Counted from the stretch's first letter, positions 16,151 through 24,218 are shown. The stretch is 32,527 nucleotides of DNA from an uncultured Novosphingobium sp. (GCA_937996535.1 CALKVF010000115.1:1-32527), one strand, 5' to 3'. Numbers and translations are program-made. The notes: generated by a model from the letters alone, not told the origin.

Positions 16151-16927
16151 ATGCGAATCAGTTCCGCCCTTGCGCCCGCTCATCCGGGCCTGCTCGATGC
16201 GCGCCGCTGGACCAGCGGGATCGCCTCGCTCGATGCGGCGCTGGGCGGTGGGCTGGCCTATGGCCGAGTTCACGAAATCTATGCCGCCGACGTGGCCGAC
16301 GCCCCGGCGGCGGCAGGCTTTGCCCTGGCCCTGGGCACGGCCATGCCCCGCCCCGGCCAGACCGTGCTGTGGCTGCGCTCGCGCCGCGGGCTGGGTCTGG
16401 GGGGCGTGCTGCAGGGCAATGGCTGGAACGAACTCGGCGCGGCACCGGGTCAGGCGCTGGTCGGGCTGGTGCCTGATAGTCTGGCGCTGCTGCGCGCGGC
16501 GGTCGATGCGCTGCGCTGCGCCGCGCTGGGGGCAGTGATCGCCGAAGGCTGGGGCCCGATGCGCGAACTGGATCTGACCGCCAGCCGCCGCTTGGCCCTT
16601 GCCGCCCAGCAATCAGGCGTGCCGCTGCTGCTGCTGCGCGCCGATGCCCGCCCCGTGCCCAGCGCCGCCCAAACCCGCTGGCAAGTGGCCGCAGCCCCTT
16701 CGCGCGCCCTGCCCGGCCAGGCTCCGGGGCAAGCGAACTTTGCCATCACCTTGCTGCGCCAGCGCTCCGGCCCCTGCGGGATCGACTGGCAGCTGGAGTG
16801 GAACCGTGACCAACGCAGTTTCAGCGAAGCGGCGGTATCTGGCGCTGTGGTTTCCGTTCCTGTCCGCAGAACGGCTGCGGACCGAGGAACCGGACTGCCC
16901 GGCGCTGACGCCCGCGCTGCCGCCTGA
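16151..16927 (+). CDS. imuA: SOS mutagenesis protein ImuA (RecA-like)
   Basis: ImuA, a RecA/SulA-like accessory factor of the ImuA-ImuB-DnaE2 translesion synthesis complex; 258 aa. Recognisable features are the opening DARRWTSGIASLDAALGGGLAYGRVHEIY (RecA-like N-terminal region without an intact P-loop) and the later LLLLRADARPVPSAAQTRW region. The C-terminal WQLEWNRDQRSF is typical of the family. ATG 16151 is right behind the LexA box and has no Shine-Dalgarno, consistent with a leaderless start. The last 122 bases also encode the imuB N-terminus in another frame. It is first in the SOS-regulated cassette. Confidence 0.9.
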   Translation: MRISSALAPAHPGLLDARRWTSGIASLDAALGGGLAYGRVHEIYAADVADAPAAAGFALALGTAMPRPGQTVLWLRSRRGLGLGGVLQGNGWNELGAAPGQALVGLVPDSLALLRAAVDALRCAALGAVIAEGWGPMRELDLTASRRLALAAQQSGVPLLLLRADARPVPSAAQTRWQVAAAPSRALPGQAPGQANFAITLLRQRSGPCGIDWQLEWNRDQRSFSEAAVSGAVVSVPVRRTAADRGTGLPGADARAAA

Positions 16928-18386
16928 CGCCCCGCTCGCGCTGATCATCAAGGTCAAGGGCGCGCTCCGCCTTGCCGCGGTCGATGCCCGTGCCGCTGCC
17001 CTGGGGCTGCCCCCCGGGCTGACGCTGGCCGATGCCCGCGCGCGCCAGCCCGGCCTGATCGCCGCCCCGTTCGACCCAGCCGCCGACCGCGCGTGGCTCG
17101 CCCGCATGGTGCGGCGCTGCGCCCGCTGGACGCCGCTGGCCGCGCTCGCCCCGCCCGATGGACTCACCCTCGACATTACCGGGGCCGAACATCTGTTCGG
17201 CGGCGAGGCCGGGCTGGCCGCCGAGGTTGAGGACGCCTGCACCGCGATCGGGATGTCATGCCGGCTGGCGCTGGCCGCCACGGCTGAGGCCGCCCAAGCG
17301 CTGGCCCGCCACGCTACAGCCCTACCCGTGGCCGACGAAGCCGCGGCGATCCGCGCTCTGCCGGTTACCGCGCTGGGGCTTGATCCCGCCGCGCTGCTGG
17401 CGCTGCGCCGGGCGGGGCTGACCCGGATTGACGATCTGGCCGCGCGCCCCGCCGCCAGCCTGGCCGCGCGGTTCGGGGCCGAGGCGGTAACCGCGCTGCG
17501 CCGTCTGATCGGTGAAGAGCAGGCCCCCTTGGTCCCGCTGGTGCCGCCAGCCCCGCTGCGCTTTCGCCGCCGGTTTGCCGAACCGCTCACCCATCAGGGC
17601 GCACTGGCCCATCACTTTGCCGATCTGCTGCACGAGGCCGCCGGCGTGCTTGAAGAGCGCCGGCTGGGCGGGCGCCGCTTCAGTCTGGCCTTGCTGCGCA
17701 GCGATGGCGCGCGCCACCGGCTCGATATCGAAACCGGCCAGCCCTGCCGCGATCCACAGCTGGTCCTGCGCCTGTTCGACGAACGCATCGCCGCGCTGGC
17801 CGATCCGCTTGATCCCGGATTCGGCTATGATGGCATGGTGCTGGCCGTGCCCCGCGCCGAACCGCTGGCGGCCAGTCAGCCCGGGCTCGATGGCAGCGCG
17901 CGTGATGCCACCGCGCTGGCCGAACTGATCGACCGGCTGAGCACCCGGCTTGGCCCCGGCAGCCTGCGCCGGCTGGCCCCGCAGGACAGCCATATTCCCG
18001 AACAGGCGCAGCGTGCTCTCCTGGCGATCGATGCCCCCACCCCGGCCTGCTGGCCGGCCCCGCCGCCGGGCGAACCGCCGCTGCGCCCGCTGTTCCTGTT
18101 CGATCCGCCCCAACCGGTCGAGGTGCTGGCAGAAGTCCCCGATGGGCCGCCCCACCGCTTTCGCTGGCAGCGCAAGTTGCACGAGGTCCGGCTCTATGAA
18201 GGGCCAGAGCGGATCGCGCCCGAATGGTGGCGGCGGCGCGGCGGCGAATACCCCGGCCAGGCCGGGCTGACCCGCGACTATTACCGGATCGAGGACGCGA
18301 CCGGGCGGCGGTACTGGATCTTCCGCCACGGCCTGTACGAAGAACGCCCGGGCCCGAAATGGTATCTGCACGGGCTGTTCGCATGA
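16806..18386 (+). CDS. imuB: ImuB, Y-family polymerase-like protein of the mutasome
   Basis: ImuB (DinP/Y-family-like), 526 aa. It is a catalytically inactive Y-family homologue that bridges DnaE2, ImuA and the beta clamp. The N-terminus YLALWFPFLSAERL lacks the catalytic acidic DMDAFY block of true Y-family polymerases, as expected. Fingers/palm-like sequence with DITGAEHLFGGE follows (around 120-131). A helix-hairpin-helix-like region (ALLALRRAGLTRIDDLAA) and a C-terminal region ending in GRRYWIFRHGLYEE complete it. GTG 16806 is chosen because GGAG lies 7 bases upstream. It overlaps imuA by 122 bases and dnaE2 by 4 (ATGA). Confidence 0.9.
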   Translation: MTNAVSAKRRYLALWFPFLSAERLRTEEPDCPALTPALPPDAPLALIIKVKGALRLAAVDARAAALGLPPGLTLADARARQPGLIAAPFDPAADRAWLARMVRRCARWTPLAALAPPDGLTLDITGAEHLFGGEAGLAAEVEDACTAIGMSCRLALAATAEAAQALARHATALPVADEAAAIRALPVTALGLDPAALLALRRAGLTRIDDLAARPAASLAARFGAEAVTALRRLIGEEQAPLVPLVPPAPLRFRRRFAEPLTHQGALAHHFADLLHEAAGVLEERRLGGRRFSLALLRSDGARHRLDIETGQPCRDPQLVLRLFDERIAALADPLDPGFGYDGMVLAVPRAEPLAASQPGLDGSARDATALAELIDRLSTRLGPGSLRRLAPQDSHIPEQAQRALLAIDAPTPACWPAPPPGEPPLRPLFLFDPPQPVEVLAEVPDGPPHRFRWQRKLHEVRLYEGPERIAPEWWRRRGGEYPGQAGLTRDYYRIEDATGRRYWIFRHGLYEERPGPKWYLHGLFA

Positions 18387-21300
18387 CCGCGCCGCCCGCC
18401 TTTGCCGAACTCGCCGCCGCCACCAATTTCAGCTTCCTGCGCGGCGCCTCGCATCCGCATGAAATGGTCGCCCGGGCCCATGCGCTGGGCATGAGCGGGA
18501 TCGGCATTGCCGATCGCAACAGCCTGGCCGGGGTGGTCCGCGCCCACCGCGCGTGGCAGGCCGTTGGCGGGCAAGCAGGCGGATTTCGCCTGATCCTTGG
18601 TGCGCGGCTGGTCTTTGCCGATGCCACCCCCGATGTGATCGCCTATCCGCAAACCCGGCGCGGCTGGGGGCGGTTGACCCGGCTGCTGACGCTCGGCAAT
18701 CGCCGCGCGGCCAAGGGCGAATGCCAGCTGTTCCTTGCGGACCTGCTGGCCCATGCCGAGGATCTTGCGCTGGTAGCGATGGACGGCGATGCCCCGCTGC
18801 TCGGCGCGCTGCGCGCCGCTGCGCCGCGGGTCTGGCTAGCGGCAACCATGCCCCGGGGCGGCAGCGATGCGCGCCGGCTGGCCCAGCGCATGGCGCTGGC
18901 CGAATGCGCGCAGGTGCCACTGATCGCGACTAACGATGCGCTCTATGCCGTGCCCGGCGACCGCCCCTTGCAGGACGTGCTGACCTGCATCCGCGAAGGC
19001 CTGACCCTGCAGAGCGCCGGGCGCCGGCTGGCGGTCAATGCCGAACGCCATCTCAAGCCACCGGCCGAAATGGCCCGGCTGTTCCGCGCCTGCCCGGCTG
19101 CGCTTCACGCCACGCGCGATCTGCTGGGCGGAATCACCTTCACCCTTGGCGAACTGCGCTACGAATACCCCCGCGAACCCGTACCGCCCGGCTGGGAGCC
19201 GCAGGGCTGGCTTGAACATCTGGTGCGCGAAGGCGGGCGCGGCCATTTCCCCGATGGTCTGCCCGCCGCCTATCAGCATGTGCTGGACGAGGAGTTCGGC
19301 CTGATCCGCAGCCGCAATTACGCCTGCTATTTCCTCACCGTGCATGACATCGTGCGCCATGCCCGCAGCCTTGATCCGCCGATCCTGTGCCAGGGGCGCG
19401 GCAGCGCGGCCAATTCGCTGGTCTGCTATTTTCTGGGCATCACCCCGATCGATCCGGTGCAGGAACGGCTGCTGTTCTCGCGGTTCCTGTCGAGCGAGCG
19501 CGACGAGCCGCCCGACATCGACGTCGATTTCGAGCATGAGCGCCGCGAGGAAGTGATCCAGTACATCTATACCCGCCACGGCCGCGAACGCGCCGGGATC
19601 GCGGCCACGGTGATCCGCTATCGCCAGCGCAGCGCGATCCGCGAAGTGGGCAAGGCGCTGGGCCTGAGCGAAGACGTGACCGCCCGGCTTTCGGGCACGG
19701 TCTGGGGCAGTTGGAACAGCGGCGAACTGCCCGAAACCCGGCTGACTGAGGCCGGGTTCGATCCCGCCAACCCCGAGCTTGCCCGGCTGCGCGAAATGGT
19801 CGCGCGGCTGCTCGATTTTCCTCGCCATCTCTCGCAGCACGTCGGCGGCTTCGTGCTCAGCGAAACCCGGCTCGATGAACTGGCCGCGATCCACAACGCC
19901 GCCATGCCCGATCGCACCTTCATCGAATGGGACAAGGACGATCTGGAAACGCTGGGCTTGATGAAAGTCGATGTGCTGGCGCTGGGGATGCTCACCGCGA
20001 TCCGCAAGAGCTTTGACCTGCTGCGTCAGCACCGCCTCGCCGATCTGACGCTGGCAACGGTCCCGCGCGAAGACCCGGCGACCTATGCCATGCTGTGCGC
20101 GGGGGACAGCATCGGCACTTTCCAGGTCGAAAGCCGCGCCCAGATCGCCATGCTGCCACGGCTGCGGCCGCGCCGGCTTTACGATCTGGTGATCCAGGTG
20201 GCGATCGTGCGCCCGGGGCCGATCCAGGGCGGCATGGTCCATCCCTATCTGCGGCGGCGCAATGGCGAGGAAGCGGTCGACTATCCCGGCCCGCCCGGCG
20301 AAATCGAAAGCGTGCTCGACAAGACGCTGGGCGTGCCGCTGTTTCAGGAACAGGCGATGAAGCTGGCGATTGTCGCGGCGGGCTATTCCCCGGCCGAGGC
20401 CGATGCGCTGCGCCGCGCGATGGCGACCTTCCGCAACAACGGGACCATCGACCAACACCGCCTGCGGCTGGTCGACGGGATGACCGCGCGCGGCTACCCG
20501 CTGGATTTTGCCGAACGCTGCTTCAAGCAGATCGAGGGGTTTGGCGAATACGGCTTTCCCGAAAGCCATGCCCAGGCCTTCGCCTGGCTGGCCTATGTCT
20601 CGTCATGGCTGAAGTGCCACTATCCGGCGGCCTTCACCTGCGCCCTGCTCAACAGCCAGCCGATGGGCTTCTACGCCCCGGCCCAACTGGTGCGCGATGC
20701 GGCCGAGCATGGGGTTGAAGTGCGCCCGATCGACATCAACGCCAGCCACTGGGACAACCACCTCGAAGCCGAACGCGTGCTGCGCCTCGGCCTGCGCCAG
20801 ATCGGCGGCTTTCGGGAGGATTGGGCCGGCAGCCTGATGGCCGCCCGCACGGGGCAGCGCTTTGCCGGGCTCGAAGATCTTGCCCGCCGTGCCAGCCTGC
20901 CGGCGCGCGCGCTGCAACTGCTGGCCGATGCCGACGCGCTCGGCTCGCTGGGCACGAACCGGCGCGAGGCCGGCTGGGATGCCCAGCGGATCGTGCCGGT
21001 GCAGTTGCCGCTGTTCGCCGCAGCCGAAGCCGGGGAACTGCGCGCCGAAGCTGCCCCAGCCCTGCCGGTAATGCCGCTGTGCGAGGAAGTGGTCGCCGAT
21101 TACCAGACCCAGCGGCTTTCGCTCAAAGGCCATCCGCTGCAATTCCTGCGCGCCGGGCTGGCCGCCCGCGGGGTGCTCGATTGCGCGGCGGTGAATGCGG
21201 CGCGTGATGGCGCCAAGGTGCGCGCGGCCGGAGTGGTGCTGGTGCGCCAGCGCCCCGGCACCGGCAAGGCGATCTTCATCACGATCGAGGACGAAACCGG

Positions 21301-21553
21301 GGTGGTCAACGCGCTGCTCTGGGCGAGCGAGCTGGACCGCCAGCGCAGCGCGGTGATGGCCGCCCGGCTGATGGTGATCGAAGGCGAAGTTCAGCGCAGC
21401 AAGGAAGGCGTGGTCCACCTGATGGCCCAGCGGATCATCGATCGCACCGCGCTGCTGGACCGGCTGACCGCGGCAGAACCGGCCCGGCCCAGCCGCCCGC
21501 GCGGACACCCGCGTCAGGTGCGGGTCATTCCGAAATCACGCGATTTTCATTGA
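18383..21553 (+). CDS. dnaE2: Error-prone DNA polymerase DnaE2
   Basis: Second C-family DNA polymerase alpha subunit, 1056 aa, the DnaE2/ImuC type that carries out SOS-induced mutagenic lesion bypass with ImuA and ImuB. The N-terminal PHP domain (ATNFSFLRGASHPHEM, about 13-28) has the degenerate form typical of DnaE2. The palm catalytic motif PDIDVDF includes Asp378, Asp380 and Asp382. Fingers follow (YGFPESHAQAFAWLAY, about 722-737), then an HhH region and a C-terminal OB fold (KAIFITIEDETGVVNALLW). The protein ends in SRDFH, common in this family. The ATG overlaps the imuB stop as ATGA. It is convergent with soxR, with an 11-bp gap. Confidence 0.96.
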   Translation: MTAPPAFAELAAATNFSFLRGASHPHEMVARAHALGMSGIGIADRNSLAGVVRAHRAWQAVGGQAGGFRLILGARLVFADATPDVIAYPQTRRGWGRLTRLLTLGNRRAAKGECQLFLADLLAHAEDLALVAMDGDAPLLGALRAAAPRVWLAATMPRGGSDARRLAQRMALAECAQVPLIATNDALYAVPGDRPLQDVLTCIREGLTLQSAGRRLAVNAERHLKPPAEMARLFRACPAALHATRDLLGGITFTLGELRYEYPREPVPPGWEPQGWLEHLVREGGRGHFPDGLPAAYQHVLDEEFGLIRSRNYACYFLTVHDIVRHARSLDPPILCQGRGSAANSLVCYFLGITPIDPVQERLLFSRFLSSERDEPPDIDVDFEHERREEVIQYIYTRHGRERAGIAATVIRYRQRSAIREVGKALGLSEDVTARLSGTVWGSWNSGELPETRLTEAGFDPANPELARLREMVARLLDFPRHLSQHVGGFVLSETRLDELAAIHNAAMPDRTFIEWDKDDLETLGLMKVDVLALGMLTAIRKSFDLLRQHRLADLTLATVPREDPATYAMLCAGDSIGTFQVESRAQIAMLPRLRPRRLYDLVIQVAIVRPGPIQGGMVHPYLRRRNGEEAVDYPGPPGEIESVLDKTLGVPLFQEQAMKLAIVAAGYSPAEADALRRAMATFRNNGTIDQHRLRLVDGMTARGYPLDFAERCFKQIEGFGEYGFPESHAQAFAWLAYVSSWLKCHYPAAFTCALLNSQPMGFYAPAQLVRDAAEHGVEVRPIDINASHWDNHLEAERVLRLGLRQIGGFREDWAGSLMAARTGQRFAGLEDLARRASLPARALQLLADADALGSLGTNRREAGWDAQRIVPVQLPLFAAAEAGELRAEAAPALPVMPLCEEVVADYQTQRLSLKGHPLQFLRAGLAARGVLDCAAVNAARDGAKVRAAGVVLVRQRPGTGKAIFITIEDETGVVNALLWASELDRQRSAVMAARLMVIEGEVQRSKEGVVHLMAQRIIDRTALLDRLTAAEPARPSRPRGHPRQVRVIPKSRDFH

Positions 21554-21564
21554 AGCGCGGGCAA

Positions 21565-22008
21565 TCAGCCCAGCACGAAGCGCGGCCCCACCGCCCCGCC
21601 AACCCCGGCGCGGTCATCCTTGTTGAGCAACCGGCAGCGATCCAGGCTGAGGCAGCCACAGCCCATGCATTCATCCAGCTTGGCCCGGGTGCGGGTGAGC
21701 AGCGCGATCCGGGCATCGACCTGCGCCCGCATCGATCGGCTGAGCCGCTGCCAATCGCCGTGGCTGGGTGTGCGGTCAGGCGGCAGGCGCGAAAGTTCGC
21801 TTTCGATCTCATCCAGACCAAGCCCGAGCTTCTGCGCGACGAGAATGAAACTGAGCCGGCGAATGTCCGAACGCAGGAAGCGGCGCTGGTTGCCCGAGGT
21901 GCGCTGGGCCTGCACCAGCCCCTTGTCCTCGTAAAAGCGGATCGCCGACACCGCGAGGCCCGTGCGCCGCGAGAGTTCGCCGATCGGCAAGAGATCGTTA
22001 CGGTCCAT
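21565..22008 (-). CDS. soxR: Redox-sensitive MerR-family activator SoxR
   Basis: SoxR, 147 aa, a [2Fe-2S] transcription factor activated by redox-cycling compounds. The MerR winged helix spans about 6-75 (IGELSRRTGLAVSAIRFYEDKGL), followed by the dimerisation helix. The iron-sulfur ligands are Cys114, Cys117, Cys119 and Cys125 in CMGCGCLSLDRC, diagnostic for SoxR over other MerR proteins. It starts at ATG 22008-22006. Upstream lies a SoxR-box-like site, suggesting autoregulation. No soxS, transporter or monooxygenase is divergent from it, so its targets are elsewhere or limited to itself. Confidence 0.95.
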   Translation of the reverse strand: MDRNDLLPIGELSRRTGLAVSAIRFYEDKGLVQAQRTSGNQRRFLRSDIRRLSFILVAQKLGLGLDEIESELSRLPPDRTPSHGDWQRLSRSMRAQVDARIALLTRTRAKLDECMGCGCLSLDRCRLLNKDDRAGVGGAVGPRFVLG

Positions 22009-22037
22009 AGACAGGCGACCTTGTTCCCAGCCCGATG

Positions 22038-22073
22038 ACTTAAAGCTAACTTGAGGTCACCCACACCTCAAGT
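22038..22073 (-). promoter_or_regulatory. SoxR-box-like operator and inverted repeat upstream of soxR
   Basis: Bases 22038-22057 match 17 of 20 positions of the E. coli SoxR-box palindrome (CCTCAAG-N4-CTTGAGG core): ACTTAAAG, CTAA, CTTGAGGT. A further perfect half-site ACCTCAAGT lies at 22065-22073. It makes a 9-bp inverted repeat with ACTTGAGGT (22049-22057) around a 7-base spacer. The site is 30-65 bases upstream of the soxR ATG. I could not identify a convincing -10. Confidence 0.6.
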
Positions 22074-22123
22074 AATTTCGCAATCATTCTGACAGGTATC
22101 TGGTCTGCCGTGCTTTTCTGAAT

Positions 22124-22492
22124 CTAGCGCTCGTGCCCCGGCCCGTTGCGGGCGCAGCCGCGGCGCTGCTGGCCGGCCACGGTCAGTGTCGCCCGATAGG
22201 GATAGACCGCGTCCGACATGCCATCGCTGCACCGCCCCGCTTCAACCCGCAGCACCAGCGGCTGGCCTTCGAGCACGGCGCGCCAGGTGATCCCGGCGCC
22301 ATCGGCCTTGCGCTCGGCCGGGGCGCTGGCGCCGAGCAGACGCTCGGGCGTGGCATAGGTCAATTCACCGGGATCGACCTCGACGCTCCAGAACGGTTCG
22401 GTCCCGACCGCGACGAGATTCTTCTCCTCGATCCCCAGGCTCTGACAGCCCGCCAGCACCAGCACGGCGGCACACAGCGCGCGCCTAGGCAT
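22124..22492 (-). CDS. Small lipoprotein of unknown function (COG3650-like)
   Basis: A 122-aa predicted lipoprotein: MPRRALCAAVLVLAGC, with lipobox LAGC and Cys16 as the lipidation site. The mature part has GTEPFWSVEV (about 30-39) and LTYATPERL, a pattern seen in uncharacterised COG3650/META-like envelope proteins. A conserved Cys pair is suggested by RCSDGMSDAVYPY and RRGCARNG. ATG 22492-22490 overlaps the 3' end of ubiA by 8 bases, so the two are probably translated together. No function can be assigned. It precedes soxR on the same strand with a 115-bp gap that holds the SoxR-like operator. Confidence 0.75.
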   Translation of the reverse strand: MPRRALCAAVLVLAGCQSLGIEEKNLVAVGTEPFWSVEVDPGELTYATPERLLGASAPAERKADGAGITWRAVLEGQPLVLRVEAGRCSDGMSDAVYPYRATLTVAGQQRRGCARNGPGHER

Positions 22493-23387
22493 TGCCCACC
22501 ACCCAGCAGGCCAGTGCCAGCAGCAGCCCGGCGGTGCGGTTGGAGCGGAAGCGGGCCAGCGCATTGTCGGCATCGTCGGGCTGCAGGGTCAGCGCCTGCC
22601 AGCCCAGATGCGCCGTCACCGGCGCCAGGGCGAGCAGCGCCACCCAATCGGGGCGCAGCAGCCACACCGCCAGCGCCCAGCACAGCGCCGCCGCGCCATA
22701 GAAGGCCGCAACCCCGGCGCGCACGTGCCGCCCCAGCGTCAGCGCCGAGGAGCCGATCCCCACCAGCGCATCATCCTCGCGGTCTTGGCAGGCGTAGATC
22801 GTGTCATAGCCGATGCACCACGCGATCGCCCCGGCATAGAGCGCGGCCATCACGCCAAGCTGGTCCGAACGCAGCGCGATCCAGCCGACTGGCGCGCCCC
22901 AGGTGAAGACCAGCCCGAGCCAGGCCTGCGGAAAGCCGGTAATCCGCTTCATGAACGGATAGGCCGCAACCAGCGCGAGACTGGCGAGCGCCACCAGCTG
23001 GGCCACCGGGCGCAATTGCAGCAACACCACCAGCCCGATCAGGCACAGCGCCACCAGCCAGATCCAAGCCTCGCGCTTGGACACGGCCCCGCTCGCAATC
23101 GGCCGGGCGGCGGTGCGCGCCACCTGCCGGTCCAGCTCGGCATCGACGATATCGTTGTAGACGCAGCCTGCCCCGCGCATCGCGATCGAGCCGGCCAGCA
23201 GCCACGCCAGCAAGTCCCAGCGCCGCTCGCCCCCTGCCAGCAGCAACCCCCAGGCCCCCGGCCAGAACAGCAACCACCATCCGATCGGTCGGTCGAACCG
23301 GGCCAGCAGGGCATAGTTGCGCAGGGCCGGCGGCAGGGCCGCGACGATTCCCTTGTGCTCGCTATCGGGGACGATCTGGGCAGTCAT
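22485..23387 (-). CDS. ubiA: 4-hydroxybenzoate polyprenyltransferase UbiA
   Basis: Integral membrane prenyltransferase, 300 aa, that attaches the polyprenyl tail to 4-hydroxybenzoate in ubiquinone synthesis. The first Asp-rich motif is NDIVDAELD (78-86), and the second is YDTIYACQDREDD (194-206), both needed for Mg-pyrophosphate binding. About eight to nine hydrophobic helices are visible between 35 and 298. The RPIGWWLLFWP start of helix 1 is typical of UbiA. ATG 23387-23385 is chosen, since the open frame further upstream runs antisense through rsmE. It is divergent from rsmE with 45 bp between start codons, and a small lipoprotein gene overlaps its stop. Confidence 0.95.
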   Translation of the reverse strand: MTAQIVPDSEHKGIVAALPPALRNYALLARFDRPIGWWLLFWPGAWGLLLAGGERRWDLLAWLLAGSIAMRGAGCVYNDIVDAELDRQVARTAARPIASGAVSKREAWIWLVALCLIGLVVLLQLRPVAQLVALASLALVAAYPFMKRITGFPQAWLGLVFTWGAPVGWIALRSDQLGVMAALYAGAIAWCIGYDTIYACQDREDDALVGIGSSALTLGRHVRAGVAAFYGAAALCWALAVWLLRPDWVALLALAPVTAHLGWQALTLQPDDADNALARFRSNRTAGLLLALACWVVGNA

Positions 23388-23432
23388 GCAGGGCTGTGTA
23401 GCTTCTCGGGCGAAATGCGCTAGAGGTCGCTC

Positions 23433-24191
23433 ATGCCCGACACCCATTCGCCCAAGACCCCCGCCTGGCCGCCCAAGAGCGCCCCGCGCCTGTTCGTGCC
23501 GGCCCCGCTGAGCCAAGGCGCTGCGGTCGCGATCGAAGGCGCGCAGGCCCACTATCTGGCGCGGGTGATGCGGATCAGCGAAGGCGACGCGGTGGTGCTG
23601 TGCGACGATGCGACCGGCGAATGGGCCGCCAAAGTCGCCAGCGCGGGCAAGCGCGACGTGGTGCTGATCCCCGAATCCCTGCTGCGCCCGCGCGAGGACG
23701 TGCCCGATTTCACGCTCTGCGCGGCGCTGCTCAAGAAGGACCGGTTCGATCTGGTGCTCGAAAAGGCGTGCGAACTGGGGGTGCGGCGGATCCAGCCGGT
23801 GCTGACCCGGCGCTGCGTAGCCGACAAGCTCAACCTCGAGCGCGCCCGCACCGTGCTGATCGAGGCGGCCGAGCAATGCGCCCGCACCGCCCTGCCGCAG
23901 CTGGCTGAGCCGGTGAAGCTGGAGGCGCTGCTGCGCGATTGGGAACCGGCCCGCGCGCTGTTCTTTGCCGACGAACTCGGCGGCGATCCGGCCCGCGCGG
24001 CCTTTGCTGCGGCCACTGGCCCGGCCGCGCTGCTGGTTGGCCCCGAGGGCGGCTTTGATGCCGCCGAGCGCGAGGCCGTGGGCGCCCTGCCCCAGGCCCG
24101 GGCGATCACGCTGGGCCCCCGGATCCTGCGCGGCGAAACCGCCGCAATTGCCGCTACATCGCTGTGGATGGGGACGGCGGGGGATTGGTAA
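23433..24191 (+). CDS. rsmE: 16S rRNA (uracil(1498)-N(3))-methyltransferase RsmE
   Basis: SPOUT-class methyltransferase that forms m3U1498 in 16S rRNA; 252 aa, cytoplasmic. An N-terminal PUA-like domain (about 18-90, with AHYLARVMRISEGD) precedes the SPOUT domain. The SAM-binding knot has GPEGGF at 203-208 and LGPRILRGETA at 227-237. The CAALLKKDRFDLVLEKACELGV segment (96-117) is also diagnostic. ATG 23433 is preceded by AGAGG at 6-base spacing. The gene is divergent from ubiA and is followed by gshA 43 bp after its stop. Confidence 0.95.
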   Translation: MPDTHSPKTPAWPPKSAPRLFVPAPLSQGAAVAIEGAQAHYLARVMRISEGDAVVLCDDATGEWAAKVASAGKRDVVLIPESLLRPREDVPDFTLCAALLKKDRFDLVLEKACELGVRRIQPVLTRRCVADKLNLERARTVLIEAAEQCARTALPQLAEPVKLEALLRDWEPARALFFADELGGDPARAAFAAATGPAALLVGPEGGFDAAEREAVGALPQARAITLGPRILRGETAAIAATSLWMGTAGDW

Positions 24192-24197
24192 TTTAAT

Positions 24198-24218
24198 GCT
24201 GGCGCAACAATCGCCAGC
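24198..24218 (+). other. 7-bp GC-rich hairpin between rsmE and gshA
   Basis: GCTGGCG (24198-24204) and CGCCAGC (24212-24218) form a perfect stem with the 7-base loop CAACAAT. No T-run follows, so it is not a standard intrinsic terminator. It lies 16 bases before the chosen gshA start, which lacks a Shine-Dalgarno, so a role in gshA expression or message stability is possible. Confidence 0.35.

Noticed and set aside
19474..19486. GTTC-TCGCG-GTTC, resembling a LexA box.
   Set aside because: The spacer is 5 rather than 7 bases, and it lies inside the dnaE2 coding sequence.
18836..20569. A 577-codon open frame antisense to dnaE2.
   Set aside because: His/Arg/Gln-rich sequence with no recognisable family; the sense strand is a full, well-conserved polymerase.
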